Made by a program: the position numbers and the translations under genes | Part shown: positions 54,301 to 63,109 of the stretch, piece by piece | Numbering within the stretch: position 1 is the first letter of the stretch | How the letters are laid out: every line of letters starts with the position of its first letter | From: Chitinophaga sp. CF418 | Lineage (GTDB): Bacteria > Bacteroidota > Bacteroidia > Chitinophagales > Chitinophagaceae | Reading direction: 5' to 3' | DNA length: 64,000 nucleotides | Assembly (NCBI RefSeq): GCF_900142925.1 | Contig: NZ_FRCN01000013.1 | Span: forward strand, 175,880-239,879 | Notes under the pieces: generated by a model | The model's database searches: none | What the model saw: only the letters and a program-made list of their open reading frames with translations | What the model was told of the DNA's origin: nothing

Positions 54301-54598
54301 GATTTTTGTTGTCTTCACTCAGGATAATATCCAATGGACCGCTTGCCGGCGCTTCCTTGGCAGCATAGCCCATGTAGGAGAACACAAGAACCGCATTAGA
54401 CGGAACAGACAGTTTAAATCCGCCTTCTGCGTTGGACATTGTACCATTAGAAGTGCCTTTTTCCTTAATGGTAACACCCGGCAGAAAAGCGCCGTTGCTA
54501 TCTTTAATGGTTCCGGACACTACCTTCTTATCCTGCGCAAACGCTGTTATACAGCAGCATAAGAAGAGCAATGTGCATACAAGAAATGATCTTCGCAT
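51338..54598 (-). CDS. SusC/RagA-like TonB-dependent receptor (pair 1)
   Basis: 1086 residues. Signal peptide, a carboxypeptidase-regulatory-like N-domain (about 25-95; VVSGTIKDSNGAFLPGVTIKEKG), plug domain (about 105-230; LNEVVVTALGMKREQRKLGYA, then GGPQAAGRIILRGAKSLND) and a 22-strand barrel ending in a final aromatic residue (VQVGF). Imports an oligomer across the outer membrane with TonB energy, with SusD above. Substrate unknown; no sigma/anti-sigma gene nearby to control it. Confidence 0.95.
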   Translation of the reverse strand: MRRSFLVCTLLFLCCCITAFAQDKKVVSGTIKDSNGAFLPGVTIKEKGTSNGTMSNAEGGFKLSVPSNAVLVFSYMGYAAKEAPASGPLDIILSEDNKNLNEVVVTALGMKREQRKLGYAITELKGDEISKTNAINPVAALQGKVAGVDISSAVGGPQAAGRIILRGAKSLNDKDQPIFVVDGVIFENEVSDNAVNFGNVLKNLNPDEYQSVTVLKGAAATALYGSRALNGAVLITTKKGVARKGIGVTVSQTVQLEEVYKTPIELQNTYGAGLDGTFSSSDPEALDWAGGYSFGPKMEGQMKKVLNGELRPYSPMPNNYKDMYRTGQYYNTNVAMEGGSERGTFRLSFSRLNNKGVVTNNEFNRNNISLKASQTISKYLSADAGVTYTASKTYNPDRQGGDYTGQNLGRKYVYVFPRNYDPAYWSRQENYLAPDNSMRPTGSYAGADYWYTLAYNSWTRRESLLTGYVNLTATATDWLKFLLKGNMSKENTYDQRKDAGQGPNFSGSVGYFQEGGMDRLQHTFTGMAMITPKLGKDFEATLNLGAETWNSGIGQQYVNKTSGGLRLPRLYAISNSVNAAQIDNKPLDRKRINSVFFAASVAYKNAFFLDVTGRNDWSSALTYLTGNSNNSYFYPSFSGAWEFTESLKGKLPSVISFGKLRASYAMVGGDLNPYQTNSGYYTDSYFQGAGSNSSLPLMKIYNEDIMPNPNLKPSISHSLEFGADVRFFNNRLGFDVAWYKTNVKNQILQLPVSVESGVKSRYINAGNMQNTGIEVAINATPIQHKDFTWDLTLNGSHNKNKIIELTNGVSEVQLNEDQGVRVIATAGKAYGVLATPYGYTRNAQGQKIIEKSGDFPVQYKRAVNNNIGNITPDLNLGFSNTFTYKNWNLGFLLQARIGGDMFSASHQYGTGRGTTANTEAGRDAASGGITFTDGTGRTRNDGLIPDGVFQDGYTITDAAGQLVDLSGKTYREAYTAGYVTPLTPYQYYGMQGDWGIGIREYSVFDASYVALREVSLGYSLPSSLVQRAKLNSVRVNLVGRNLGYLYNHMPIGINPEAVRNNSSSAFSEYGSTPYTRNMAVTIQVGF

Positions 54599-55063
54599 AG
54601 CTTTCTCTAGGTTTTAATTATTATTTGTTGTTTAGTCTCAAAGTGACATAGATATCCCAGGTCGCCTGATCGGCAACAAAAAAGGGGGACTCTAAAAGTT
54701 TTAAACTCAGATGTAAAAGCAGGTTACAGTATACCGCTAAGCATAGCCCGTTCGAATCGTCTTTCTCGATTTCCGTTTTTCTTTAAAAAACATTTAAAGG
54801 CATAGGCGTCTTCATCCAGTCCGCACAAAAATTTGTATTAATAGTTACTCTTTACGCTTGTTTACTCTAATGCATGTCCCGTTATTACGCAAGTCTCTTT
54901 CACACATTAAACAAAATCTTACTTTTTGTTCATGGATGCCAAACTATAAAAAATAAAATGAAGAACAAAAAACATTTAACAGTTTTTTGCCTTTTTGTTA
55001 ACAATGCATTAAAAACGAGAAGATTACATGTTTAATTAACAAAATACTACCATGCATCTTCTT
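54599..55063. other. Spacer between SusC 1 and cytochrome/monooxygenase 2
   Basis: 465 bp, AT-rich, with no open frame of note and only small inverted repeats such as AATCG..CGATT near 54765. I do not see a credible promoter, terminator or small gene. Confidence 0.4.
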
Positions 55064-56398
55064 TCAAAATCTTTCATTTTTCTTCAAGATGACGCGTTCG
55101 TCGTCTTTCTCATAAGGTAAATAAACCATAACCAATGTTAACATTTCATCAGTGGATTTCATGTCTCCATTAGAGTAAACTAATTGCGGTGGGTTAGATG
55201 GGTTATTCGGGTTGTTAGCGGTGTTGTCGTAAGTACCTTCTATGGTGAGGATAGTACCTTTAGGGATTTTTTTCAATGTTGGGAACCAGTATATCTCCTG
55301 CCAGTTGAAGTTCCAGTCAGGGATATGCACCAGTTTTATTGTGTCTTTTTCTGGTGTTACACCGTACGCCTTAAAGATTTTGCCCACGTAATGCATGTGT
55401 GGCCAGACATACAACAGGGACTGATCTTCAGGAGTGGTCACTTTTAGTTTGAAAGTCTTGACAGCATTGGCCGGGATGTAAAAGAAAGGGTCAATCTCTT
55501 TTTCACCAACGCCGCCAGAACCCAGGCTTATCGCCCTTATTTGACGTTTTACAGGTGTCTTCGTAAAATAAATTTCCACGCCGCTCACATTATCCTCTTC
55601 CTTTGCCACCGGTGCATAGTGCATGGTCAGCAATATCACTCCTCTCTTCGGCATTACCCAACCGATATTTTCAGGATAGGATTCTCCAAAAGAACCAGGT
55701 ATCCATCCGCCGTAGTAAATCATGTGTTTCCTGAAGGGAACATACTGATCATACTTGAAGCGGTTATCTTCAGTCAGATTGATGTAGTCGTCCGTATTGT
55801 AAATATCCAGATCGGGAACTGCATCAACTTCATAATTGGCGTGGTGTATGATCTTATTATTCGTTGTCGTGAACTGGATGGCTTCCACATTGGCGGAATC
55901 AGGCAGTTCGAATGGTATTTTGAATACAATAAATCTTTCCAGGTTATCTCCTTTCACATGAAAGGGTTTGTTCATCTTCAGTACCAGGTCAGGCTTGCGG
56001 TTGGCGTGTGTACCAACAACAACAACCTCTTCATCCTTTACAGCGGTCTTCTTTCCTTTCGGCATATTATTATCAGCCCATTCTGCGATCATTGCGATCT
56101 CTTCATCGGTCAACCTTCTTTCATTCGCAAAAGTAGAATAGTGTGGATCGGGCTTCCACGGTGGCATGAACCTGCTCTGCGTTACCTTCTTAACAAATGC
56201 AGCTCTTTTTGCAACATCATCATACGTCACCAGCGGGAACGGAGCAGCATCTCCATTCTGGTGACAAGGCGTACAGTTACGATGTATCAGCGGAGCAATA
56301 TGTTCACTCCAGGTGATACGCTGTGCTGCTACACGTGATATATTGAAGACAAAAAAGAATACAACTGATACTGCAATGCTGTATCGCATACGCGCCAC
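55064..56398 (-). CDS. Periplasmic c-type cytochrome / PHM-like copper monooxygenase (copy 2)
   Basis: 444 residues, paralogue of the gene at 48126. Signal peptide to about 25, single-heme domain with NCTPCH (Cys42, Cys45, His46) and MPPWKPDPHY (Met78), then the copper domain: His185-His186 in IHHANYE, His260 in LTMHYAP, His334 and His336 in WPHMHYVGK, Met424 in DEMLTLVMV. All candidate copper ligands are kept. It starts 12 bp after the redoxin stop, so the two belong to one transcript. Confidence 0.86.
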   Translation of the reverse strand: MARMRYSIAVSVVFFFVFNISRVAAQRITWSEHIAPLIHRNCTPCHQNGDAAPFPLVTYDDVAKRAAFVKKVTQSRFMPPWKPDPHYSTFANERRLTDEEIAMIAEWADNNMPKGKKTAVKDEEVVVVGTHANRKPDLVLKMNKPFHVKGDNLERFIVFKIPFELPDSANVEAIQFTTTNNKIIHHANYEVDAVPDLDIYNTDDYINLTEDNRFKYDQYVPFRKHMIYYGGWIPGSFGESYPENIGWVMPKRGVILLTMHYAPVAKEEDNVSGVEIYFTKTPVKRQIRAISLGSGGVGEKEIDPFFYIPANAVKTFKLKVTTPEDQSLLYVWPHMHYVGKIFKAYGVTPEKDTIKLVHIPDWNFNWQEIYWFPTLKKIPKGTILTIEGTYDNTANNPNNPSNPPQLVYSNGDMKSTDEMLTLVMVYLPYEKDDERVILKKNERF

Positions 56399-56410
56399 TT
56401 AATATAAAAC

Positions 56411-56986
56411 TCAATAATTACTGATCAGACAACCAATTGGCGTTGTTTGCGATACCAGTTCATTTCCTGTCAACAAATTGTTGATCGCCAGTTCCAGATA
56501 CTTCCTGGTAGCTTTTATCCTTTTAGTACCCAGTCCTGTTACCCAGTCATCTATCAACCCTCTGTAATATTCCTTCCCATTATTACCGATCAGCAGGGCT
56601 TCGGGGGTAACTGTAGCATTGAGATAATTAGCCACCTTTTTATCGGTGTCCATCAATATAGGGAAAGTGATATTATACTCCTTTGCATATTCAGCCACTT
56701 CACGCTGAGTAAATGTCTGACCGCTGATGATACCATAGAACTGTACATCCTTATATTTACTCTGCAGGCCCTGCAACACAGGTGCATAGTTCTTGCATAG
56801 AGGACATTCAGGAGAAAGAAAGATATATACCACAGGTTTGCCTGCGGGTTTTACAGTAAATGTTTTTCCATTATAATCTTTTAGGCGGCCGGCCGACATC
56901 ACATTAGCGCTGGCTAATAGTTGTGCGCTAAGTGTATGTACCGACAATATCCCCGACAACAGGGCACAAAAAAATAGTCTCGACAT
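56411..56986 (-). CDS. Periplasmic thioredoxin-fold redoxin
   Basis: 191 residues with a signal peptide (MSRLFFCALLSGILSVHTLSA). A TlpA/AhpC-type thioredoxin fold with a CPLC active site in SPECPLCKNYAPVL and a cis-Pro in VTPEALLIG. A further Cys lies in the tail motif TPIGCLI. It precedes the cytochrome-monooxygenase copy 2 by 12 bp. In other phyla I recall single fused proteins in which a redoxin with a GCLI-type tail runs into this cytochrome-monooxygenase; here the same parts appear as two genes, suggesting functional partnership. Confidence 0.87.
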   Translation of the reverse strand: MSRLFFCALLSGILSVHTLSAQLLASANVMSAGRLKDYNGKTFTVKPAGKPVVYIFLSPECPLCKNYAPVLQGLQSKYKDVQFYGIISGQTFTQREVAEYAKEYNITFPILMDTDKKVANYLNATVTPEALLIGNNGKEYYRGLIDDWVTGLGTKRIKATRKYLELAINNLLTGNELVSQTTPIGCLISNY

Positions 56987-57294
56987 AACGAATTTAGTTT
57001 ATCATAACACTTATATCCGATCTGGTTGATATTAGGCAGTGGTGTATCTGCCTAGCTCTTCATAACTTCTAAAACAATCCGGTTGATAAAATCTGCTATC
57101 TTCTTCTTCCGGTTTCTCTTCTCTTAAACGGTAAACCGGCTATTGCTTCTTCTTACTTCTTCTTTCTTTTTCTTACGACTGTAAGATATACAAATAAATA
57201 AAAATATCGAATAAAGAATCACACTTTTTTAAATCCTGTCACACTACTCAGCCTGCAACAACATATCGTTCAATATAATATATATGGTTTACAT
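56987..57294. other. Spacer upstream of the redoxin gene with two hairpins
   Basis: Inverted repeats TAGGCAG/CTGCCTA (57034-57055, eight-base loop) and CCGGTTT/AAACCGG (57109-57139). No gene. The first is 48 bp upstream of the redoxin ATG and could be an operator or a 5'-UTR hairpin. Confidence 0.4.
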
Positions 57295-57326
57295 AAAAGT
57301 GCCCTACCAAATGATAGGGCACTTTT
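57295..57326 (-). terminator. Terminator after SusD 2
   Basis: AAAAGTGCCCTA / TAGGGCACTTTT, 12 bp with an eight-base loop and flanking A/T runs. Confidence 0.9.
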
Positions 57327-57340
57327 TATTTTTCACTCTT

Positions 57341-59035
57341 CTATTTCTTATCCCACCATACACGGCCAAAGATATCAGAAGGACCTTCTCCGAAGTCCGG
57401 ATTCTGGGCCATTTCAGTTAAAGCTGCCTTGTTGTTGGCAACGTTCAGATTCGTTTCATCCGCTACATTCAGCGAAGCCCTTCTTGGGATCACCTGTGTA
57501 ACACCACTTGCTTTCATTACTTCCAGCGCCAGCGGTGTAGAAGCGTTAGGCATACCTAATCTTTTCAGGATAGCCCATGCTTCGTTCGGATTCTTGTAGA
57601 AGTTCAGGTACGCCTGTGAAGCGATCAGCGCTTCTGCATTGCCGGCAACATATTTCACACCTGCACTGTTCTTATAGGCTTCTATCTCATTATCTGTCAC
57701 CGCAACATAGTCAGGCAGTTTAGCGTTAGCCGCCATTGCATCATAATTTCTGATGGACGCTTCTACCCCTTTGTAATACCAGCCTTCAGCATCAGAACCA
57801 GCTATACCTTTCGCAGCAAGCTCGGCACGCAGGAAGCAGATGTCAGCATAAGACAGCAGCGGGAAAGTAACGTGACCAGTACCAACCACAGCATTGTATG
57901 TGTATTCAGGCTGGAACAAACGGTACTGGATCAGGGAAACTGTATCCAGGTTCTGATCGTTACCCTGTGCATTCTTGATCTTTCTTGTTCTGAAATAACC
58001 AGGATTTGCAGCTACCGCATCAGGGCTTGAGAAAGCACCCACATAACGGTTAGTCGGCTGTACTGAGTTAGCAGGTAATGCACCCTGAGCTACAGCAAGA
58101 TCAAAGTTCTCTTTTGAATAATCATTCTTCTGATAGAAGACCCTCAGACGTGGATCTGCATTCGCCAGCATGAAATCTACCAGGGATTTGGAAGAATGGA
58201 AACCAACCGGGTTCCAGTTACCACCCTCTGTGAATTTGTCGCCTGCTATCAGTTGCAGATCATCTGAATTATCTTCGAACAAACTACCTGCAGCCAGTAC
58301 CTCTGTAGCAATGCTCTTCAGTTTTTCAGGCGCTACTTTAGACAGACGTGAAGCTATCTTCAGACGCAGGGAGTTAGCACATTTCAGCCATTTTGCAGAT
58401 GAACCTCCATAGTAGAGATCGTTAGAACTGTAAGTAGTCTGAGCCACAGAATTATCAGCCAGTGTAGCCGCAATTGCTTTCAGCTCTGTGTCCCACAGAT
58501 CATAGAGTGCAGACTGTGTATCATATTTCGGAGTGATGGTACCACCGTAACGTGCCTGGAAAGCTTCTGAATAAGGAATGCTACCATTAATATCAGATAC
58601 GTACCATGCGTAGTAAATGTTCAACAGTTTCGCGATAGCTTTTTCATGCGCTCTCTTCGCCTGATCTTCCGCTGGCATAGCCTCAATCAGCTTCACTACA
58701 TTCACGAGGTTGTTACCTACCCTGGTGTAGTAATAACCATAACGGTTGTTCGCGTTACCGGTATTATCGCTGATGAAGTTTGCAGTGTTACCGCCGTTTG
58801 CTGTTGTCATTTCGGTGAATGGCAGGATAGTGCGGTAGAAGTCGTAATAATATTCGAAGTCGCCGCTATGTATCTGTACAACAGCATTCAGGAATTGCCC
58901 TTCAGGACTTACTGTAGGCAGCTTCTCAGGATCTGTATTGATTTCTGCAAACTTGCTTTTCTGACAAGCTGCGAATGTGCCAAGCATCATCGCATAAATG
59001 CCATACTTTTTAAACTTGCTATATATAGTTGTCAT
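57341..59035 (-). CDS. SusD/RagB-like outer-membrane lipoprotein (pair 2)
   Basis: 564 residues with a lipoprotein signal (YAMMLGTFAAC) followed by FAEINTDPEKLP. Alignable by eye with the copy at 49586 through AKLLNIYYAWYVSDINGSIPYSEAF and the closing GRVWWDKK. Surface partner of the SusC at 59075, 39 bp upstream in the same operon. Confidence 0.92.
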   Translation of the reverse strand: MTTIYSKFKKYGIYAMMLGTFAACQKSKFAEINTDPEKLPTVSPEGQFLNAVVQIHSGDFEYYYDFYRTILPFTEMTTANGGNTANFISDNTGNANNRYGYYYTRVGNNLVNVVKLIEAMPAEDQAKRAHEKAIAKLLNIYYAWYVSDINGSIPYSEAFQARYGGTITPKYDTQSALYDLWDTELKAIAATLADNSVAQTTYSSNDLYYGGSSAKWLKCANSLRLKIASRLSKVAPEKLKSIATEVLAAGSLFEDNSDDLQLIAGDKFTEGGNWNPVGFHSSKSLVDFMLANADPRLRVFYQKNDYSKENFDLAVAQGALPANSVQPTNRYVGAFSSPDAVAANPGYFRTRKIKNAQGNDQNLDTVSLIQYRLFQPEYTYNAVVGTGHVTFPLLSYADICFLRAELAAKGIAGSDAEGWYYKGVEASIRNYDAMAANAKLPDYVAVTDNEIEAYKNSAGVKYVAGNAEALIASQAYLNFYKNPNEAWAILKRLGMPNASTPLALEVMKASGVTQVIPRRASLNVADETNLNVANNKAALTEMAQNPDFGEGPSDIFGRVWWDKK

Positions 59036-59074
59036 CTGTTTTCTTTTTTCTTCTTGAATTATATGTCTCTTTTA

Positions 59075-62000
59075 TTAAAAGGAAGCCTGCAGGTTGAAGC
59101 CCATGCTTCTTACGAAAGGAATACCACCATAATCAGCTGCTGAAGCAGATGAGTTGTTGTACAGACCTTCCGGGTTCAGGCCGGCAGGCAGGCTGTTGTA
59201 AATATAAAAGAGGTTCCTTCCCACCAGGTTCACACGCAGATTGTTCAGTTTCAGTTTAGAATAAACAGAAGAAGGAACATTATAACCAACAGTTACTTCG
59301 CGCACGGCTACCCATGAATTTGTGAAGATGGCATTTTCACGGATACCCTGTCCCCATGAACCGAGGCGGTAGTAATAATCCCATGCATGTTTTGGTCTTA
59401 CCAGGCCTTGCTCGTAAGCTTGCTGGTAGGTCATACCACTTGCGTCAACTGCTGCACCGCCATTGATCGGAGTCAGAGATACACCCTTTGCAAACACACC
59501 ATCAGGAATGATACCATCGTTATATGATGTACCAGCTGCATCAGTCCATGCAAGACCACCACTTTCTTTATCACGTCCTGCCAGTGTATTTTTCAGCGTA
59601 CCGTCCGCATAGGCGTAGTTGTAAGTAGCGGAAGAGTATTTACCACCTACCTTAGCATCCAACAGTACATTCAGGTTAAAGTTTTTATATCTGAAACCGT
59701 TGGTCCAGGAAGTGAGGAATTTAGGCTGGATAGTACCGATATCAACATAACCAATACCTGCATCGCTGGAACGCTGATAACGGCCTGCGGAATTCAGAAC
59801 TTTCTTACCATTAGCGCCTGGTTTTGCAGGATCGTTATAATATACGAACGCATATTTGGTCTGCATCATGCCATACTCTGCACCTTTACGTGCAATTACC
59901 AATACATCGCTACCCTGGGAATAACCATTAGGCAGTTCCATTGCATTTACACCATCAGCAATTTCTTTCACGATGTTCTTATTGCGGGTAAATGATAAGG
60001 TAGAGTTCCAGTCAAAGTTCTTTGTCTTAACAGGAACAGTGTTCAGTAATACTTCAATACCTGTGTTCTGTACGTTACCCGCATTGATCAGACGGCTGGT
60101 CACACCACTTTCCTGCGGCATGGCGATAGGAACGATCTGGTTGAAGGTATTTTTTCTGTAAGCAGCGATATCAATGCCCAGTCTGTTGTTCAGGAAACGA
60201 ACATCAGCACCTACTTCAAAGTTGCGGGTATATTCATTTTTCAGGTCGTTATTACCCAATGTATTACCATCAAATCCGTAACGTGGGATAGTTCCACCGC
60301 CAACACCGATATAGTTACCAATGAAAGAGTAAGTTCCTATACCTGTCTGATAAGCAGCAGTACCGGCACCGTTACCCGCATAGGAAGCTCTCAACTTACC
60401 GAAAGTGAAGAACTCTGGCAGGTGGAAAGTCTCGGAGAACAGCCAGGAAAGGCTCGCTGATGGATAGAAGTAGTTGTTCACACCATGACCATCAGAATAC
60501 ATCAACGTAGAGTTCCAGTCAGTCCTACCTGTCAGGTCAAGGTATAACTGATCTTTATAGGAAAAGTTCGCAAAAGCGAAGATAGCGTCTGTTCTAACAC
60601 CTTTGATGATCCTTGCAGTAGCCAGTGGGTCCTGTACAGAGTTGCTGATATAGAACTGACCCGGCGCTTTCAGGCCACCACGAGTTTCAGCTTTGTTGGA
60701 TTTACCATAACCCCATCTGTAAGTCTCAGCACCAACAGACAGATCCATTTCCAGGCTGCTGGCCAGTTTACGGTGCCCGGACAATATAGCCTGCAGTTTA
60801 CGCTGGTTTTGGGTGGTAGAGGTCAGGTTATAATAACCACCGGTGAAACCTTCACCCTGACCCAGTTCTCTGCGCTCATACTGAGCGATGTTGGTCTGCA
60901 CATCACCATTCAGTGACAGGTTTAACCAGCTGAGGATGTCTACTTTCAGACCTAAACGGCCCTGGAAGTTATCTTCGTCCTGTGTAGTATTGTAATTGTT
61001 CAGGGCGAAGAAAGTGGAAGACATGCCATAAGGATCATTCTGCAGTACACCTCCTTTAGGATCAATATACCTGTCTCTCCAGTATTTAGTATCGAAGTTA
61101 CGTGACATTTTGTAGACACTGCTGAACACGAGGTTTTCGTTACCGCCGTTGATAGCAGGGTTTTCTACGTTTGTCTTGCCATAGTTAGCAGATACGTCTG
61201 CAGAAACTTTGGAAGACAGTTTATGTGTTGCACGCAGGTTAAAGTTATTACGCTTGAAATTGTTGTTTGGCGCAATACCATTTGTATAGTTGTTGGAGTA
61301 AGATAAACGGAAAGTCGTTTTATCATTACCACCTTCTATTGCTGCGTTTGTATTGTAGTATTTACCTGTGCGATAGAGGTCCAGCAGGTTGTTTGGATGC
61401 GGAGAGAAAGTAGTCCAGTTACCCTGCCAGTCTTTTACGCGCTGGCCAAGCATTTTCGGACCAAAGCTAAGACCTGCCCAGTTGTTTTCGTCAGCGTAAG
61501 GATCGCCATTGTTATCCTTTGGAAAATCTCCTGCCACATTACCAACACCATAGGTATTCTGGAAGTCGATTGATTTGTATGCTTTATCGTACATCTCTGC
61601 ATGGGTAACGGTCACACCTAAACCTTTACGTGAAAAACCTTTCTTGGTAGTGATGATGATCACGCCATTCTGGCCACGGGAACCATACAATGCGGTAGCA
61701 GCACCACCTTTCAGTACAGATACACTTTCAAAATCGTCAGGGTTCAGGTTCTTCATCATGTTACCGAAGTCCTGAGAGTTACCCCACTGGTCACCACCGG
61801 TGATACCATTCTCAAGGTACACACCATCCACCACAAAGAGCGGCTGGTTGTTCGCACTGAGTGAGTTGTTACCTCTGATCAGGATACGCGCACTGGACTG
61901 TGGGCCACCACCACCTAAGGAGATGTTCACACCTGCTACTTTACCTTGTAAAGATGTAACGGGGTTCACCTGTCCGGAGAGCGCCACGTCCTCACCTTTT

Positions 62001-62377
62001 ACTTCTGTCATGGAGTAACCCAGCGCTTTGGTTGATCTCTTTACGTTCAACGCTGTTACCACAACTTCCTGTAATCCTTTCTGGTCTTCCTCCAGAGAGA
62101 TATTCAGGCTACCGCTGTTACCAACAGCTGCTTCCTTTTTCAGATAGCCTATGAAGGAAAATACGAGCGTGCCGGAAGGGTTGGCATTGATCTTATAAGT
62201 TCCGTTCATGTCTGTCACTCCGCCATTGGTAGTTCCTTTTTCTGAAACACTAACGCCGGGGATCGGGTAGCCCTTCGGATCTTTAACAACGCCGGTTACT
62301 GTTACCTTCTGTTGTGCCCAGGCGAACTGAAAGCACAAAACAGAAAGAACCGCAAATAAAAAAAGCGATCTCTTCAT
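59075..62377 (-). CDS. SusC/RagA-like TonB-dependent receptor (pair 2)
   Basis: 1100 residues: signal peptide, CarboxypepD-like domain (about 24-95; VTVTGVVKDPKGYPIPGVSVSEKGT), plug (about 105-225; GLQEVVVTALNVKRSTKALG, ARILIRGNNSLSANNQPLFVVDGV) and barrel ending LQASF. The plug region is clearly related to SusC 1. With SusD 2 it forms a nutrient importer of unknown substrate; both importers flank cytochrome-copper monooxygenase genes. Confidence 0.95.
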   Translation of the reverse strand: MKRSLFLFAVLSVLCFQFAWAQQKVTVTGVVKDPKGYPIPGVSVSEKGTTNGGVTDMNGTYKINANPSGTLVFSFIGYLKKEAAVGNSGSLNISLEEDQKGLQEVVVTALNVKRSTKALGYSMTEVKGEDVALSGQVNPVTSLQGKVAGVNISLGGGGPQSSARILIRGNNSLSANNQPLFVVDGVYLENGITGGDQWGNSQDFGNMMKNLNPDDFESVSVLKGGAATALYGSRGQNGVIIITTKKGFSRKGLGVTVTHAEMYDKAYKSIDFQNTYGVGNVAGDFPKDNNGDPYADENNWAGLSFGPKMLGQRVKDWQGNWTTFSPHPNNLLDLYRTGKYYNTNAAIEGGNDKTTFRLSYSNNYTNGIAPNNNFKRNNFNLRATHKLSSKVSADVSANYGKTNVENPAINGGNENLVFSSVYKMSRNFDTKYWRDRYIDPKGGVLQNDPYGMSSTFFALNNYNTTQDEDNFQGRLGLKVDILSWLNLSLNGDVQTNIAQYERRELGQGEGFTGGYYNLTSTTQNQRKLQAILSGHRKLASSLEMDLSVGAETYRWGYGKSNKAETRGGLKAPGQFYISNSVQDPLATARIIKGVRTDAIFAFANFSYKDQLYLDLTGRTDWNSTLMYSDGHGVNNYFYPSASLSWLFSETFHLPEFFTFGKLRASYAGNGAGTAAYQTGIGTYSFIGNYIGVGGGTIPRYGFDGNTLGNNDLKNEYTRNFEVGADVRFLNNRLGIDIAAYRKNTFNQIVPIAMPQESGVTSRLINAGNVQNTGIEVLLNTVPVKTKNFDWNSTLSFTRNKNIVKEIADGVNAMELPNGYSQGSDVLVIARKGAEYGMMQTKYAFVYYNDPAKPGANGKKVLNSAGRYQRSSDAGIGYVDIGTIQPKFLTSWTNGFRYKNFNLNVLLDAKVGGKYSSATYNYAYADGTLKNTLAGRDKESGGLAWTDAAGTSYNDGIIPDGVFAKGVSLTPINGGAAVDASGMTYQQAYEQGLVRPKHAWDYYYRLGSWGQGIRENAIFTNSWVAVREVTVGYNVPSSVYSKLKLNNLRVNLVGRNLFYIYNSLPAGLNPEGLYNNSSASAADYGGIPFVRSMGFNLQASF

Positions 62378-63109
62378 TGTTTATTCTTTTTGATTGATAC
62401 TAGTGGTGTTTAGGTATAAAGTTTAGCTATAATCATCGTGAGCCTGGTTAACAGGCATAGTTTCCCTGTTTGCCACATGCAGTGGCATCATTTAACTTAT
62501 CGTCATTACCGAAAAAACATTTAGATTATGTCATCACAGACATAGGTATGCTGCTTCGAAATACATTATTGTGTAAATCCGATCATTGATTGATATTATA
62601 TGTGGAAAAAGTTACGTTTATCGACAAATCCATACATGGTAGAATCGTTTAGACAACAAAATACCATGAAGAAGCTGCTAGTCTTTCTTTTTACTAAAAA
62701 AAAATAACCATGAAAATTCGTTTCTCTCTCTTACTGCCACCGATCTAAAAATTGGTTGAATTCATTATTCCTGTTTGTCCTTCATCACGAGTTCAATCCG
62801 TTACGTTCTTCACAATGCCTGAATTGTTTTGCGCTTAATGCTCATTTACACTGAAGGCTACAGATATTAAACGTTTTAGCCTATCACTCAAAAAAAATAA
62901 ATGCTTGATTTTCTATTGTTCCCCTATGACTATGATTGTACTTGTCTCAAACTTAGATAAAGTTTTAATCCCGTGCAAATAATTTTCGCAATAATTTAAC
63001 AATATCAACGTTTATCAAACTTCATTCGCTGAATTATAACATCTTCGTTGTATTACTGATTGTAAAGGGTTTACGCGGGATTCCAGCTATAATTATCTAC
63101 TGCTCTTTT
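62378..63109. other. 732-bp spacer upstream of SusC 2
   Basis: No gene of substance. Two hairpins close to the SusC start, GCCTG/CAGGC (62442-62456) and TGCCAC/GTGGCA (62471-62487), could lie in the 5'-UTR. On the plus strand two micro-frames of 13 and 12 codons (62666-62707, 62710-62748) start with signal-peptide-like MKK and MKI; they look accidental. Confidence 0.45.

Noticed and set aside
62666..62748. Two plus-strand micro-frames beginning MKKLLVFLF and MKIRFSLLL
   Set aside because: Only 13 and 12 codons, no terminator or attenuator layout, and no amino-acid bias suited to a leader.
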